Positions 34,103 through 46,630 of a DNA stretch of 64,000 nucleotides are shown here, one piece after another. Origin of the DNA: Myotis daubentonii (taxonomy: Eukaryota > Chordata > Mammalia > Chiroptera > Vespertilionidae); assembly GCF_963259705.1 (NCBI RefSeq), contig NC_081861.1, positions 68,181,623 through 68,245,622 of the forward strand, written 5' to 3'. The position numbers and the translations under genes were made by a program. Position 1 is the stretch's first letter. Each line of letters opens with the position of its first letter. The notes under the pieces were generated by a model. That model was not told where the DNA came from and did not search any database. It saw nothing but the letters and a program-made list of their open reading frames with translations.

Positions 34103-36440
34103 GGAGAAAGCAAAATGGCGGCATAGGTAAACACCTGAAATTGCTGCCTTGCACAACCACTTCAAAAATACAACTAAAACACAAAACGGACATCATCCAG
34201 AACAACAGGAAAGCTGGCTGAGTGGAAAGTCTACAACTAGAAAGAAAGAGAAAAGCACACTGAGACTCAGAGGAGGTGCAGAAGTAAAGTGCAGAGGTAC
34301 GGAGGCAGGTGTGGAAAGGGCTGGCAACTGAGGACGTGATTGTCTTTTTCAATCGGGAGGGAGACACAAGCTCCCAACAGCCCTGACTCCAGTTCCGGGC
34401 AAGTCTCTGGGGACCCAGACTCATATGCGGAGAAACTGGGCAGTCTGGAAGCAGGCAGAACTTGAGGGTGGCTTTCTCTCAGAGGTGCTTGCAGCGATTA
34501 CCTCGAGACACTGGGACCCTGGACCTCTTAGGGCAGGACTTAGGATCAGCCATAGCTGTTTACTCCACGCTGTTGATTCCCTGAGACCCCGCCCCACCCA
34601 AGCTGTGGCAGAGGCTTTTGCATATGAATGACCTGGCCCTTTGCAATCTACAATTACCAAACAAACTGCAGCTGGCTCAGAGAGTCCCAGAACATCCAAA
34701 AGAAGGCCCAAGGCTCCACAGCAGCTTTCATTGCTTCACAGCTGAGACTCATCTGGGAACCTCAAAATCCCAAACCAAGAAGAGGAATCTGCAGATCTCT
34801 CCATAGCTCCTGCTGGGTCACCTCAGGCAGAGGCTAAATTAGCACCTCCTTAGAGATCCAAGAGCCAGTGTACCTAGTGGTCAGAGTGGGACCATTGAGA
34901 TTACAACTCCTCAGATCCATAAGGGACACACTTAGGGGGCAGACTCAGTGAGCACCAATGCCCCACTGAAGCAAGACTTGCCACATAAGGGTGTCTCCAG
35001 CACAGAATTTCGCCCACCGTAGACACAGCTGATTTGCACAGCCAATTGGCCTGGAGGTCAATTCCTCCCAGTGATACCAACAACAATCAAGGCTTAACTA
35101 CAACAAGATTGTGCACACAGCCCACAAAGGGGTGCACCAAGAGTGTCCACCTCAGGTAATTGGGGAGGCTTAGCCACTGGGCCCTATAGGACACTTAGCA
35201 CAGAAAGCCACTCTATCGACACAGCGAAGCATAAAAAATGCCAAGACAAAGAAACAGGACACAAATGACAGAAATGGAGGAAAGCAAATTACTGGGTATA
35301 GAGTTCAAAACCACACTTTTAAGGATTTTCAAGAATTTTAAGGAACCGCCGATAAACTTAATGAGACCCTCAAGAAATCTAGTGAGACCCTCAATGTTGT
35401 GATAAAGGAACAACTAGAAATTAAGCATACACTGACTGAAATAAAGAATATTATACAGACTCCCAACAGCAGACCAGAGGATCGCAAGAATCAAGTCAAA
35501 TATTTGAAATATGAAGAAGCAAAAAACACCCAACTGGAGAAGCAAAATGAAAAAAGAATCCAAAAGTACGAAAATAGTGTAAGGAGCCTATGGGACAGCT
35601 TCAAGAGAACCAACATCTGAATTATAGGGTTGTCAGAAGAAGAGAGAGAGCAAGATATTGAAAACCTATTTGAAGAAATAATAACAGAAAACTTCCCCTA
35701 CCCGGTGAAAAAACAGACTTACAAGTCCAGGAAGTGCAGAGAACCCCAAACAAAAGGAATCCAAAGAGGACCACACCAAGACACATCATAGTTAAAATGC
35801 CAAGAGCAAAAGACAAAAAGAGAAACGTAAAAGCTGCAAGAGAAAACAGTTACCTACAAAGGAGTACCCATACGATTGTCAGCTGATTTCTCAACAGAAA
35901 CTATGCAGGCAGGAGGGAGTGGCAAGAAATATTCAAAATGATGAATAGCAAGAACCTACAAGATTACTTTACCCAGCAAAGCTATCATTCAGAATTGAAG
36001 GTCAGATAAAGAGCTTCACAGATAAGAAAAAGCTAAAGGAGTTCATCACCACCAAACCAGTATTATATGAAATGCTGATAGGTATCCTTTAAGAAGAGGA
36101 AGAAGAAGAGAAAGGTAAAGATAAAAATTATGAACAACAAATACATATCTATCAACAAGTGAATCTAAAAATCAAGTGAATAAAAAATCTGATGAACAGA
36201 GTGAACAGTGAATATAATAGAATCAGGGGCATAAAAACGGAGTGGACTGACAATTCTAGGGGGGGAAAGGGGTGTGGGGGTGCGGGAAGAGATTGGACAA
36301 AAATCGTACACCTATGGATGAGGACAGTGGTGGGGGGTAAGGGCAGAGGGTGAGGTGGGAACTGGGTTGAGGGGAGCTATGGGGGGGAAAAAGAGGAACA
36401 AATGTAATAATCTGAACAATAAATATTTAAAAATATAAAA
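34103..36440 (+). mobile_element. Full-length HAL1 (half-L1: ORF1 only)
   Basis: A 2338-bp unit flanked by a perfect 14-bp duplication TAAAATGAGTTTTA (34089-34102 and 36441-36454). It begins with an L1-like 5' end (AGCAAAATGGCGGCATAGG), has a 1.1-kb GC-richer 5' UTR, one ORF1-type coding region (about 35236-36092), then directly a G-rich 3' UTR and an AATAAATATTTAAAA tail. There is no ORF2. This is the HAL1 architecture, described in several mammals including bats; such elements depend on L1 ORF2p in trans. Confidence 0.88.
35236..36092 (+). pseudogene. HAL1 ORF1 remnant
   Basis: Carries a coiled-coil region open for 73 codons (35399-35620, with KYEEAKNTQLEKQNEKRI), then WDSFKRTNI-stop-IIGLSEEE, where an in-frame TGA replaces the Arg of the usual KRTNIRIIG block, then RTTPRHIIVKMPRAKDK and the C-terminal KLKEFITTKPVLYEMLIG-like end. 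Broken, but clearly an L1-type ORF1p with RNA-binding architecture. Confidence 0.85.
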
Positions 36441-36454
36441 TAAAATGAGTTTTA

Positions 36455-36971
36455 AATCAGTTGACGAACACTGTGTAATATTCGTCAAGAAAAAAGAAAT
36501 CATCTGATATATGCCTTTCTCTGAATTATGACACTTAGCATAATTAACCAGGAAGAGATACTACGATTTAAGGAAGATATCTTTCTTTATTCCATACTCA
36601 ACTTCATGTAAAAAAAGACATTTAATCTAAAGAGTCCAAATATATACCTCAAATAAAATAAGTTATATGAAGCTCCATGGCTGGTGAAAAGTGAATGAAT
36701 GGAATAAACATGCTTAGTAGCACTAGATTTATTATATGATGGATATAGCATTTTATATGGCCATATGTGCAAAATTGTTCATCATATCATGAAAAATGCT
36801 AATTCTTTTGTATTAGATAATAATGTGACTTTTGGAACTTGAAATGAAATCCTGTAGGATAAAAATAAGGCATCTGAAAACAAAGCATAGTTGTAAAAAA
36901 CAAAATGAAATGAAATCACACTAAATTACTGATTCGTCAGCATTGGCCATGAAATGTAAATTAAAAGAAAA
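36455..36971. other. Unassigned AT-rich DNA
   Basis: No recognisable repeat or gene. Confidence 0.4.
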
Positions 36972-37050
36972 CTTGAGGTGCCTGAGGAGACGCTGGGGAA
37001 GGAAGCAGGGCAGGGAGATGTGGCCAGGATTCTTGAATTGGGATGTTCTT

Positions 37051-37798
37051 TTTTCCCAAAAAATTAAAAAAAAAATCTTTATTGTTGAAAGTATTACATA
37101 GGCCCTCCTTTTCCCCTATAAACCTCTTCCAGCCTTCTCCAGTCCTCCTTCCCCCATGCCCTCACCACCTCACCACCCCATTGTCTGTGTCCATGATTAA
37201 AATATATATATATATATAATTTTTTTGAGTCTGTTCATGCAGCTATGACTCTGAATTTATTATTGATCATCAGTTTATTTGGTTCATTAGATTCCACATA
37301 TGAGAAAGATCATGTGATCTTTCTCTGACTGGCTTATTTTGCTCAGTGTAATACTCTCCAGGTCCATCCACACTGTTGCTAATGATAAGAGTACTTTCTT
37401 TTATATTGCTGCATAGTATTCCATTGTGTAGATGTACCATAGTATTTTTATCCACTCATCTGCTGATGAGCACTTAGCTATTATAAATTATACTGCTATG
37501 AACATAGAGGTTCATGTATTCTTTCTGATGAGTGTTTCAGGTTTCTTAGGATATATTCCTAGGAGTGGGATGACTGGGTCAAGTGGGAGTTCCATTTTTA
37601 ATTTTTTTGAGGAAAGTCCATACTGTTCTCCACAGTGGCTGCACCAGTCTGCATTTCCATCAGCAGTGTACTAGGCTTCCATTTTCTACACAACCTTGCC
37701 AAAACTTGTAGTTGGTTGATCTGTTGATGATAGCCATTCTGACAGGTGTAAGGTGATACCTCATTGTCATTTTGATTTGAATTTCTCAGATGATTAGT
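37051..37798 (-). mobile_element. 5'-truncated L1, antisense, nested in L1 B
   Basis: On the minus strand this is the end of ORF2, the 3' UTR and the A-tail (T/A-rich 37051-37090). A 9-bp duplication GATGTTCTT (37042-37050 and 37799-37807) flanks it. A (TA)n of about 10 units lies at about 37201-37219. The ORF2 C-terminus is broken. Confidence 0.9.
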
Positions 37799-38531
37799 GA
37801 TGTTCTTAAGCTTCCAAACCTAAGCAGCCTTTTCTCCCCAGAAAAGCTGGCTCCTCCCAGTAGCCTCAGGGCAGGAGATATGGCCTGCCACACTGTGCAT
37901 TTCGAGCTTTATAGAGGAAACAAAGGCAGAGGCCAAGCTTTTGGGTCTGAATAGTCCCAAGGAGCCTTCAGCGACTGGATTGAAAGAGGGGCTTTCTGCC
38001 CTGCTATTCTGGGAACAAGACTGATAAAAATTCCAGGTTTTCAGCCAACCACATTGATCTCCCTACAAGGATCTGACCAATCAAGGCCAAAGTTATATTT
38101 TGGGCCACTTGTGGAGGTGTCGCTCTGGATCAGAAAGAAAAAAAAAAAAATCTTATTTCCTGAAAGCAAAACAGCACCAACCCCACCTAAAGCCCTGTCA
38201 GAAACAGACACTTGAGTGATTAAGATTGACAGCTGGCAGACAGGCAAAGAGGGCAGATTGTCCCTCTCTTTTCACAGCCAAGGCCTGCAGAGGCACGCAT
38301 AAGCAAGGGACTGGTGGATCACTTGGAGCTTCAAGCAGGTTGCTAAAAGCCAAAAGATAGTGCCTGACGCTGGTCAGCACCTAAGTACTTAACAGAAAAC
38401 CCAGAATTTGCAGACAGACGAGAATATTGGGGTCCTAAACAAGGTCCCATGGGGCATTACAACTCAGCTAAAGTGAAGGAAACTTCACTTTTTAATTATT
38501 TTTAAAATTTTTATTACTATTTTTTTATTTG

Positions 38532-38978
38532 CTAGAGGCCCTGTGCATGAAATGAGTAAAAGGGAGGGTCCCTAGGCCTGGCCAGAGATCGGCGCCAATC
38601 TGTGGGGCAACTGGTGGGGTGATCGGGGTGGGGGGGCTGATGGCAACCACCTTGTCCAGCCTGGCACCACCTGCTTGCAGACCGGCCTTGCCCCCTAATC
38701 ACCCTGACACCACTGCTGGTTGCTTCCCTTTCTGGCTGGCCCTGACCCTCACCACAGCCACCTGCTTGCCGGCCACCAACTGTTGCCTCCCTCAGCCCGG
38801 TGAGAGGGGGGTGGGGCTGCTGGCACATGCCTTGGCTGGCCTGGGGCCTGAGGGCTGGGGGCAGCTCCTACATTAACCGTCTGCCCCCTGGTAGTCAGTG
38901 TGCATCAGTAGTGACTGGTCATTCCACCGGTTGTTCCACGGTTTAGTAGATTTGCATGTTAGGCTTTTATTATATAGA
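38532..38978 (-). mobile_element. Non-autonomous Helitron nested in L1 B
   Basis: On the minus strand it starts TCTATATAATAAAAGCCTAA at 38978 and ends with the GGGCCTCTAG-type terminus at 38532. The body is GC-rich and includes CCTGCTTGCCGG-type repeats. 447 bp, no coding capacity; open frames across it are not conserved. Confidence 0.9.
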
Positions 38979-39318
38979 ATTTTGGGGCCTTTTTCTTCCA
39001 CTTTTCTTTTTTTTTTTCCTACCATTTTTCTTCTTTCCCTGTTTTAGTTTTTCTCTGTCCTATATTTCTTCACATTTTTGAAAATTGATCTTTATCTGCT
39101 TTATTGATGTTTTATTATTCTAGTCTCTGTTGGTTTATTCATATATGTAATTTCCTCTTCACTGCTCCTACTCCATTTCCCCTTCTCTTTTTATTCACTA
39201 CTCAATTTTTTTTCCTTTTTTTCTCTCCTCTCTTGCTCTTTTCTACTCCTCATTTTTTAACTTGTTTCACTTCCTAAATTCAAGCCTATCTGCTCTCTCC
39301 TGTATCTCTTTTTTCAAT

Positions 39319-40255
39319 GTCCAATAGTTTTTCACATTGTCCTTAATCTCATTCTGTAATGATATTTTACCGATAGTGTTTTATACAACTTAGTGATATA
39401 GGCTTACTAACTAATTAAATATGGGAAGTTTAAAATGCTATAAATTTTATAATTTTTATCCATTTTGTAAAAAAAATAACATGAACACTATTAAATTTAA
39501 TCTCCAAGAGCTAAAATAAAATTTAGACTTAATAATTCATTAACCATTTTTCAAACAACCATTTGCTGTATACCTTTTATGGAATGGAATGACAAACTCC
39601 AAAAACATTATTTTAGAACTTCTTCTCCCCTACTTACGTTTCCCCTTCTTCTCCTTGATTTCTTTTTTCCTTTTTCTTCTCTTCCTCCTTCCCCTGTTGC
39701 TCCTCTTCTTTCTGGCAGTTGTCCTATAACTCTTCTCTTTCTTTACATTTTCTCAAAGAAATTCAGGTCCAAGAAGTTTAAATGACTTGACTTGTGTATA
39801 TATAACAATTAGCCCAGTTCCAGCCACACAATGAGCCTTCCATAAATGTTTTTGAATGAATAAATGAATTTAAAACTCCATAGCATACACAAAATGTGTA
39901 TTTTAGATACTACAGGTTAGTTCTTATTTTGCCACCAAATTAGTCTAAGAAGACTATAATGCCATCATATAGGAACCAGATGTGCTTAAAATATGGGGTG
40001 ATTATTGGGTTAATAATCCATAATTCACTTGTTTTTAATTTTGGCTCTTGCTGTTTGAAGAAAAAACCATGTGACAAGGGAGTTATAAAACAAAATCACC
40101 AGAGATTACAATTCTATGACTCATAATTTAGGACATTTAATATTAATTGATGTTAATTGTATGTCACTCAATCACATTGATATCTGTCCTTGTTTCATAT
40201 TGACTATTTTCTTCTATTAATCATCTTGTGAGATCCAACTTTGCAACTTCAGGTG
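39319..40255. other. Unassigned AT-rich DNA
   Basis: No gene recognised. 39820-39875 ('ccagttccagccacacaatg', 'aaatgtttttgaatgaataa') vaguely recalls a MIR or L2 3' end but is too short to call. Confidence 0.4.
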
Positions 40256-40390
40256 TCAACTGCCCAACTGTGTTTTTTTTTTTTTAATTCTTTATTGGTT
40301 AAAATATTACATATAGTATTACATATGTCTCCTTTTTTGTGTGTTTTTATTTTCTTTTTTAACCATTCTCCCCACAATATTAACACACAC
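40256..40390 (-). mobile_element. L1 3' UTR end fragment, antisense
   Basis: TTTTTAATTCTTTATTGGTT, 'tattacatatgtctcctttt' and a C-rich remainder are the reverse of the L1 3' terminus seen at 16070-16100 and 22790-22830. About 130 bp. Confidence 0.7.
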
Positions 40391-40966
40391 AAATTAAAGC
40401 TGAATAGGTCAAAGTACACATTCAACTATGTATCCAAATGCTTTACCTTATAAAAAGAACCACTTATTCAGAAATGGTAAGGAGGTTAAATTGCTGTGCA
40501 GATAAGCAGCAGTCTAACCATATAAATGTCCAATAAGTCATTGATAAACATCTTTCTTGGCATATCATCTTTTAGTCTGTTTTGTCCAATGAGCTCAGTG
40601 CACAAATGGTCCTTATTCATCATCACCATCCAACTGCCATTGCCAACCCTGATACATAAAATTCACTTGGATAAGAAAACAGATGCTTATGCTTATAATA
40701 CTATAGAGGAAACATATTGAACTATAAAATATATTTTGTGAGTGCCTTGGTTAAGTTGCTAAAAACTTTTTTTTAATTCTTTTTATTTCATGTATTGATA
40801 TTTGGCAGTAATTTTAGACTAGATTTCAAGTTGTTTTTTTTCCCCACACTTAATACTATACCTAATAAATGAAGAGGTATGTCTCACTATAATGTTTTAA
40901 AAGTTATTCAATAAATAGACTTTTTAGGTAGAAAACTACATTTGCATTAATAGGGTAAAGTATAAC
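40391..40966. other. Unassigned AT-rich DNA
   Basis: No repeat or gene recognised. Confidence 0.4.
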
Positions 40967-40972
40967 TTAAGA

Positions 40973-41168
40973 CAGTGGTCGGCAAACTCATTAGTCAACA
41001 GAGCCAAATATCAATGGTACTTCTTCAAAATAGACTTGCCCAGGCCAAAAACCGACTTCTGCGCATGGGCCACGAAGTTTCAATCACACGCGGTATTTTG
41101 TGGAAGTGCCACACTCAACAGGCCAAAGAGCCTCATGTGGCTCGCAAGGCGCAGTTTGCCAACCACGG
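40973..41168 (+). mobile_element. Non-autonomous hAT element (MITE)
   Basis: Left end CAGTGGTCGGCAAACTCATT and, read in reverse, right end CCGTGGTTGGCAAACTGCGC form the terminal inverted repeats. An 8-bp repeat TTAAGACA (40967-40974 and 41170-41177) flanks it, although its phase against the CAG end is off by one or two bases, so exact ends are uncertain. The 72-codon frame over it is chance. Confidence 0.83.
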
Positions 41169-41177
41169 ATTAAGACA

Positions 41178-42029
41178 ATTGGTATTGATTTAAATTCTTT
41201 AGAAGGGAGCATTTCCAGTGGGTTAACTCTCAACTGGTAAACTGTTCTATCACTCATGAATTTCCTTCCTTTTCACTTGAGGAAGTATGGGTTAATTTAT
41301 GGCCAAAAAGGTGAGCTTAGTTGAGACCGTATTTCAATGACCAACGTCTGAATTATGCTTTGAGCATGAGAAAAGTTTATAAGTCTGTTTTTGAGCACTT
41401 TCTCAACATAATTATGACTTCCACTTGAAAAGTTGTACCTAGGATATATAAGAAAATGGCAGTGTCTGTTTTCTCTTGATATTGCTAATGAGAATAACTT
41501 GCATTAAATATTAACTTAAACATGGTTAGTAGTTGGTATAGTATCCCAGTGGGGTTGAACTTCTGGCATTTTGTATTAAAATATCAACAGGAATCCTGAA
41601 ACAGCAGTAATATTCTCTGCTACAAAAAAGTATTAATAATAGAGTGTTGTAACAACTGAATGCACAATGAATACATTTCTAAAAAATATTCTATGTTATT
41701 GCAGAATCAATGACAGAAATAGAAAAATCATAGTTTTATAAACCCTAATGAAGTTACTGATTCAGGTAAAAATTACCAAAGGGTGCTAAAAGCATTAGAA
41801 GGATAGATGATAGAGAGATGGACATTCACATTAGTGCCAAAGTAATATCATAAAGAATACTGTATTTTCACAAAGTGAAAATGTAACCTCACAATGGAAG
41901 GATCAGACTAGCATCACCTTACTCTAGTGATCAATGTGAGTGAGCATCACTAACAGTGAGGTAGACAGGGGTTCTGTATCTCTTCCCATGGTACAACACG
42001 AAGCACGAATCACCTATGATGAATTCTTT
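41178..42029. other. Unassigned AT-rich DNA
   Basis: No repeat or gene recognised. Confidence 0.4.
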
Positions 42030-42195
42030 TTTGTTTTTCACTGCTAAATTGCCCTTCAAATGGCTTTATCAATTTACATTTCTACTAACAGTCTATGAGT
42101 GCCTGCTTCCCTACATCCACATCAATGCTAGATAACATTAGTCTTTAAGACTTTTGCCAATCTGAAGGGGGTAAAAACATTTTTAAAAAGAAAAT
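42030..42195 (-). mobile_element. Old L1 fragment, antisense
   Basis: 'aaattgcccttcaaatggct', 'atttctactaacagtctatg', 'ttttgccaatctgaaggggg' in order follow the antisense of an old L1M 3' region (the TTGCCAATCTGATAGG-type block). Diverged, no tail. Confidence 0.55.
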
Positions 42196-43384
42196 TCTTG
42201 ATAAGTTACTGAGTTTGAACATTTAAAAATATTTTATGTGTCATATAAAGAGATTTTATATATCAAATATCTATGTGCTAGGCAGATAATAACATTTATT
42301 TTTAAAAGTTTATACCTAAGAACTTTCTCTAATCTTCTATTGCTTGCATCAAGGACTGGCGGGGTGCTTTTCATATTTACACATACTACTTGGTAGCATT
42401 CACTTGAATAATGAATTCAGAGTAAAATATCAAAGATTCATAGTTCATACTCTTTGGGAAAAAACAATATAATATTGGATTTTTGTACATTTTGTAAATG
42501 GGCCAAAGAGTACTCACATATATCATCAGTCTACAGAGCTTTATCTCTTGCATGTCTAATATTACCTTGTCATCCAGTTCCTATATACTTCTCTTGTTAC
42601 CATTGCCTTTAATTCACCCCATAATCTATTTGATCTCCAGTTTTAGCTGGCTACCTCCTACTCTGATAATTTTCTTGAAATCTTTCCAGACTGGCAAAGT
42701 TTTTATTTATCTAGCAATACTACAATATAGCCACAGGAAGAGTGGAAATGCTATTCAGCTGTTAGGCATTTATAGATTTCAAATGAGCATTTAACCCATT
42801 ATTAATTTAAATAGGAAGAGTGTCATGAAGCAATGTTATTTAAATATTTCATGGAGTGACAATAAAATATGGAAATTTATGTATTATAAGGTTGTTATTT
42901 GGATCAATATAAATGACACAGTACTTTCCTTACTCAATACCTAGATTTGAAATATAGTCTGTTAAAACCATCATAGAATCTTTTAAATATTTCTAAATTG
43001 TAATGTTTTAAAAACTATTTAACTGAGGTTTATTAATTGGGGATTGAGTAAACATGGTGAAGACATGTGCTGCCTTTTTGAAAGCTTTTCTATCATTCAT
43101 AGTCACATGTGGATATTTTCAATAGTGTTGATTGAACTCATTGACAAATACATTACTTGTCATTGCTGGCCATTTCCATGGCCAATTCATATTGGCATGT
43201 GAATAATATTTTACACCAAAATAAAATTTTGGCTATCTTTTATTAAAATTTATATTTTTTCTCAATTGATACTTTTGAGTTAATATAGAGGTTTCTCCAC
43301 AAAAACAAATAAAATGTACTAAATCTAAATTTAAGATAGTAAGAACTGAATAAAGTAGTTACCAAGTTTGACTATGTATTTGAA
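42196..43384. other. Unassigned AT-rich DNA
   Basis: One 98-codon frame (42498-42794) without family resemblance; otherwise nothing recognised. Confidence 0.4.
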
Positions 43385-43528
43385 GCATCTAGGAAGCTTT
43401 AAAAACTACCAATGCTAGGGTCCTACCTTAGAGATGCTGATATAATTGGTTTGGGATACAAACTTTGCATTGCAAGATTTTAAAGGCCCCTAGGTGCTTT
43501 GAACATGCAGCCAGAGTTGAGAAGCACT
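43385..43528 (+). mobile_element. MER5A-like hAT-Charlie remnant
   Basis: 'ctaggaagctttaaaaacta', 'ccttagagatgctgatataa' and the end GTTGAGAAGCACTAC follow the MER5A layout (a 3' end of the GAGAACCACTG type). Eutherian-wide family, old and diverged; target duplication not evident. Confidence 0.62.
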
Positions 43529-45091
43529 ACATAAACTCTCTCCCCACTTGAGAATCACTGTGCAGTGAACCACATTCATTGATGAATATTAAGACATGGA
43601 AGAAGCAGCTGGACTAATGAGCATTTGTTATCTATCTGTTTCACAAAGCCCAACAAAAGCCAAAAATCTTGCCCCCTATGGACTACTGCTCACTAAACTT
43701 AGCCTTAGTAATTTCTGCCGTGAATTGTGAAATTTTTTTCTACTGCAGGTGGCTTTTTTGCTCAGTTTTTTAATGGGATTTCCTGTATTGCAATAGCCAC
43801 TGCAATTTTTATGACTAATCCAATGCATAATGTTTTAAATCAATTTAACACCCAAACAACTTTACACAGGCATTGCAGTGATGGTATCTTATCATCACTA
43901 AAAATGATACACAGCCTGTTCCAGAGTTACACAACAAACAAGTCCCAGCAATCCCCTTTTATTACAGAATATGAAACAGATCTCAGAGACAGTTTCTTTA
44001 ATGTTAGAGATTTACAGCATTGCATTTACAACTACTTACTATGGAAAAGAATGAAGGGCAGTCTTTAAGATTTGCTCCACTACACATCTTGTTTTTAGGA
44101 AAATAAGGAGGATAATCTGTCATGTTAGTAAAGAGATGCACTGTTGGAAGCATATGCACTTCAAGAAAAAAACCCAACTCTTAAATCAATGTTGAAAGTA
44201 TATTTGGATAACAATAGTTCTCTTTCATATATAATAAAACAAGCTGTTTAAGGGTATCTGATAAACACTTCAGGCCAAGAGGAGTCAAATACAATGGGAA
44301 AAAAGGATGCCATTTGAACAAAATAAAAACATGATGGCTATATGACTCATAGGATAAAAAGAGACCAAAATGTAGATATGGTCCAAAACATGAATATCAA
44401 GAAGAAGTCATTCTATTTTAATGAAAGTTTAGTGAATTTATGGAAGCCCTTCCCTCTAAATGAGTAAGCCTGTTAGAAAATTTAAGTACATGTAAGTGAA
44501 ATTTAGACTTATGCAAGAAGAATATTCTATAAGACATTATTATAGTAAACTGAGCTAGTTATATAAGATTGAATTATCTGGTTGCATATCTGTTTCCCTT
44601 ATTATCCAGCCATGTCTTTAAGATGAAATAGCCCATCTCATTCCTTTTGATCTTTTCATCACCAAGCACATACTCTGATATATAAAATCATTCCATGTAT
44701 GTTTGTTAAACAAATGACAACAAATTTCCATTAGACATTTACTGGGTTTCAAGTAGTGTGTTAGGCATAAGCTAAAGGAACTTATAAGATGTCTTGAATT
44801 ATTAATTCTCTATGACTCAATATTAGACTGTAGGATTTATTACTTTAATATCTCTAATTCAAGACACTAAAGTTAATCATAGCAACTTATTTTAAACAAT
44901 AAAGACAAAATTCAAGGAAATGAAGAAGACTAGTCTCATGGTGATTCTCAAGAAATAGGCTAGAAAATTTACTAGGAAATTTATAAATCTTTGGTAAAAT
45001 TACAGGTGATAATAAAATTTCAGAGGCTTCCTTGTGAGTTAAGTAGGATACTTGCCTTCCTTAAAAATCAAATGCATGACGAGAGGCAATA
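43529..45091. other. Unassigned DNA
   Basis: Contains a 113-codon + frame (43727-44068) of mixed composition; no known domain, no splice-site support. Nothing else recognised. Confidence 0.4.
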
Positions 45092-45093
45092 TA

Positions 45094-45666
45094 AAGGGTG
45101 TCCCAAAATTCACGCAAGAAGTAATTTTGATAGAAAACACAGATTTATAATTATAATTGTAAATTTTTATTGATTCATAAAGGATAGAGTATAAAGTTAT
45201 ATATGGAATAGCATATCGGGTAAATGGCCTCCACAGCTTTGCTGGCACATACGCAATCTTTTGTTGAAATTTTCCATGACCGTTTTGCATAAATGTGGCT
45301 GAATTTCGATGAGGTTCATTTTCATCTTGATGGCTTGGTTAATCGACAAAATTGTTACATTCGGGGTTCAGAAAATCCACGAGAGATTGTTGAGAAACAA
45401 ATGCATCCACAACGTGTCACTCTTTGGTGCGGATTTTGGGCTGGAGGCATCATCGGACTATTCTTTTTCGAAAATGCGGCTGCTCAGGCAATAAGAAAAG
45501 AGTGTGTATGTGCCAGCAAAGCTGTGGAGGCCATTTACCCGATATGCTATTCTATACATAACCCTATACTATCTACTTTATGAATCAACAAAAAATTTAC
45601 AATTTTTAATTATAAACCTGTATTTTATATCAAAATTACTTCTTGCGTGAATTTTGGGACACCCTT
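45094..45666. mobile_element. Palindromic mariner-type element
   Basis: 573 bp flanked by TA (45092-45093 and 45667-45668). Both ends begin AAGGGTGTCCCAAAATTCAC. The arms 45094-45256 and 45504-45666 are inverted copies of each other over about 163 bp with only scattered mismatches, far longer than normal mariner terminal repeats. Both arms carry the 3' end of the parental element: the left arm encodes the transposase C-terminus antisense. The centre carries a transposase piece in sense. Long hairpin potential. Confidence 0.9.
45293..45490 (+). pseudogene. Mariner-type transposase fragment
   Basis: Reads NFDEVHFHLDGLVNRQN, SENPREIVEKQMHPQRVT, LWCGFWAGGIIGLFFFEN: the conserved middle part of a Tc1/mariner-superfamily transposase (DDE catalytic domain). 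The frame then jumps at about 45490 into 3'-terminal sequence, so the rest of the catalytic domain is missing. On the minus strand of the left arm (45094-45290) a C-terminal remnant is also readable (FQQKIAYVPAKLW). No active enzyme is possible. Confidence 0.85.
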
Positions 45667-45668
45667 TA

Positions 45669-46630
45669 CAAGAAGTAAATGAATACAAGGAAATATGTCA
45701 GACAAAATCTATCTAATCTAATGTTCATGAGATATAAGCCTCTAAAATCTCAATTCTTATTTATAAATGGATCCATATTTGACTCAACAACCCTCACTAA
45801 CTCTATTGGAGAAATACATGTTCAGAAAAAAGTATTTAACCTTCCAATATAAGTGTGGCTTGATAGAAGAGAGAGATGACTCTGTCACTATTTCCAAAAA
45901 TTCTACTTACATTGCACTCATACATATAAATATTGGTCATAGAAATAGACAAAATATTTTAATCAGTATTGTCTTGCATTGCTAAACTTTATCCACCTCC
46001 CTGGGTCCAATCTATTTATACCATTTCTTTACACATTAATTAATGCTTGCTCTAGTTCTCAAACCAAAAGGGTTAAGGAACATAACATGTATAATAGTCT
46101 TTAAAGTAATGCAAGAGTTTTTGATGATTGAAATACTCCGTGAAAATCTTATATATGTTAATACTATAAAGCTTTAAAGTTTATGAATATTAGAATACTA
46201 TGAAAAACCGAAATCATTCCAAGAAAGCATGGCATAATAATAACACATATAACTACTATAGATTCAGTAGATAGTGAAAAACATTCTGTCCTCTACTGGT
46301 GGCAACATAACAATAGTTTATGGAGTAACTAACCCTTAACTCAACTAAGAAGAAAAACATGATTTGATAGAATAAACAGTGTTTGATCATCTAGTAGTTC
46401 AAAAAAGAGAGGTAAGTAGGTATCTCTCCATCAATAATACTGGCATGATTTATTAGAAAATATCCAATAAATTCCCTAGGAAAGTTTCCTCTACTAGTTA
46501 CTTTCAGAAATAAAAGGATAGGAATTAAGGAGATGAAAGCAAAATAATTTCTACTCCTAAAATAAGGGAATAAGGGTATTATTCTTGGTTTTTTTTTTCA
46601 AAGGAGTAATTAATTTACCAGTGAAGACAC
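45669..46630. other. Unassigned AT-rich DNA
   Basis: No repeat or gene recognised. Confidence 0.4.

Larger units (their letters stand above)
36972..39318 (+). mobile_element. L1 copy B: 5' UTR fragment, split twice
   Basis: Segments 36972-37050, 37808-38531 and 38979-39318 align by eye, in order, with 12826-13925 of L1 copy A (GAGGAGACGCTGGGG, 'ttatattttgggccacttgt', 'gacagctggcagacagg', then the pyrimidine-rich block). It lacks ORF1, ORF2 and the 3' end, so unlike ordinary insertions it has lost its 3' part. An antisense L1 end and a Helitron are nested in it. Confidence 0.82.

Noticed and set aside
43727..44068. 113-codon + frame of normal-looking composition
   Set aside because: No known motif, no splice sites framing it, no neighbouring exon; chance is the simpler explanation.
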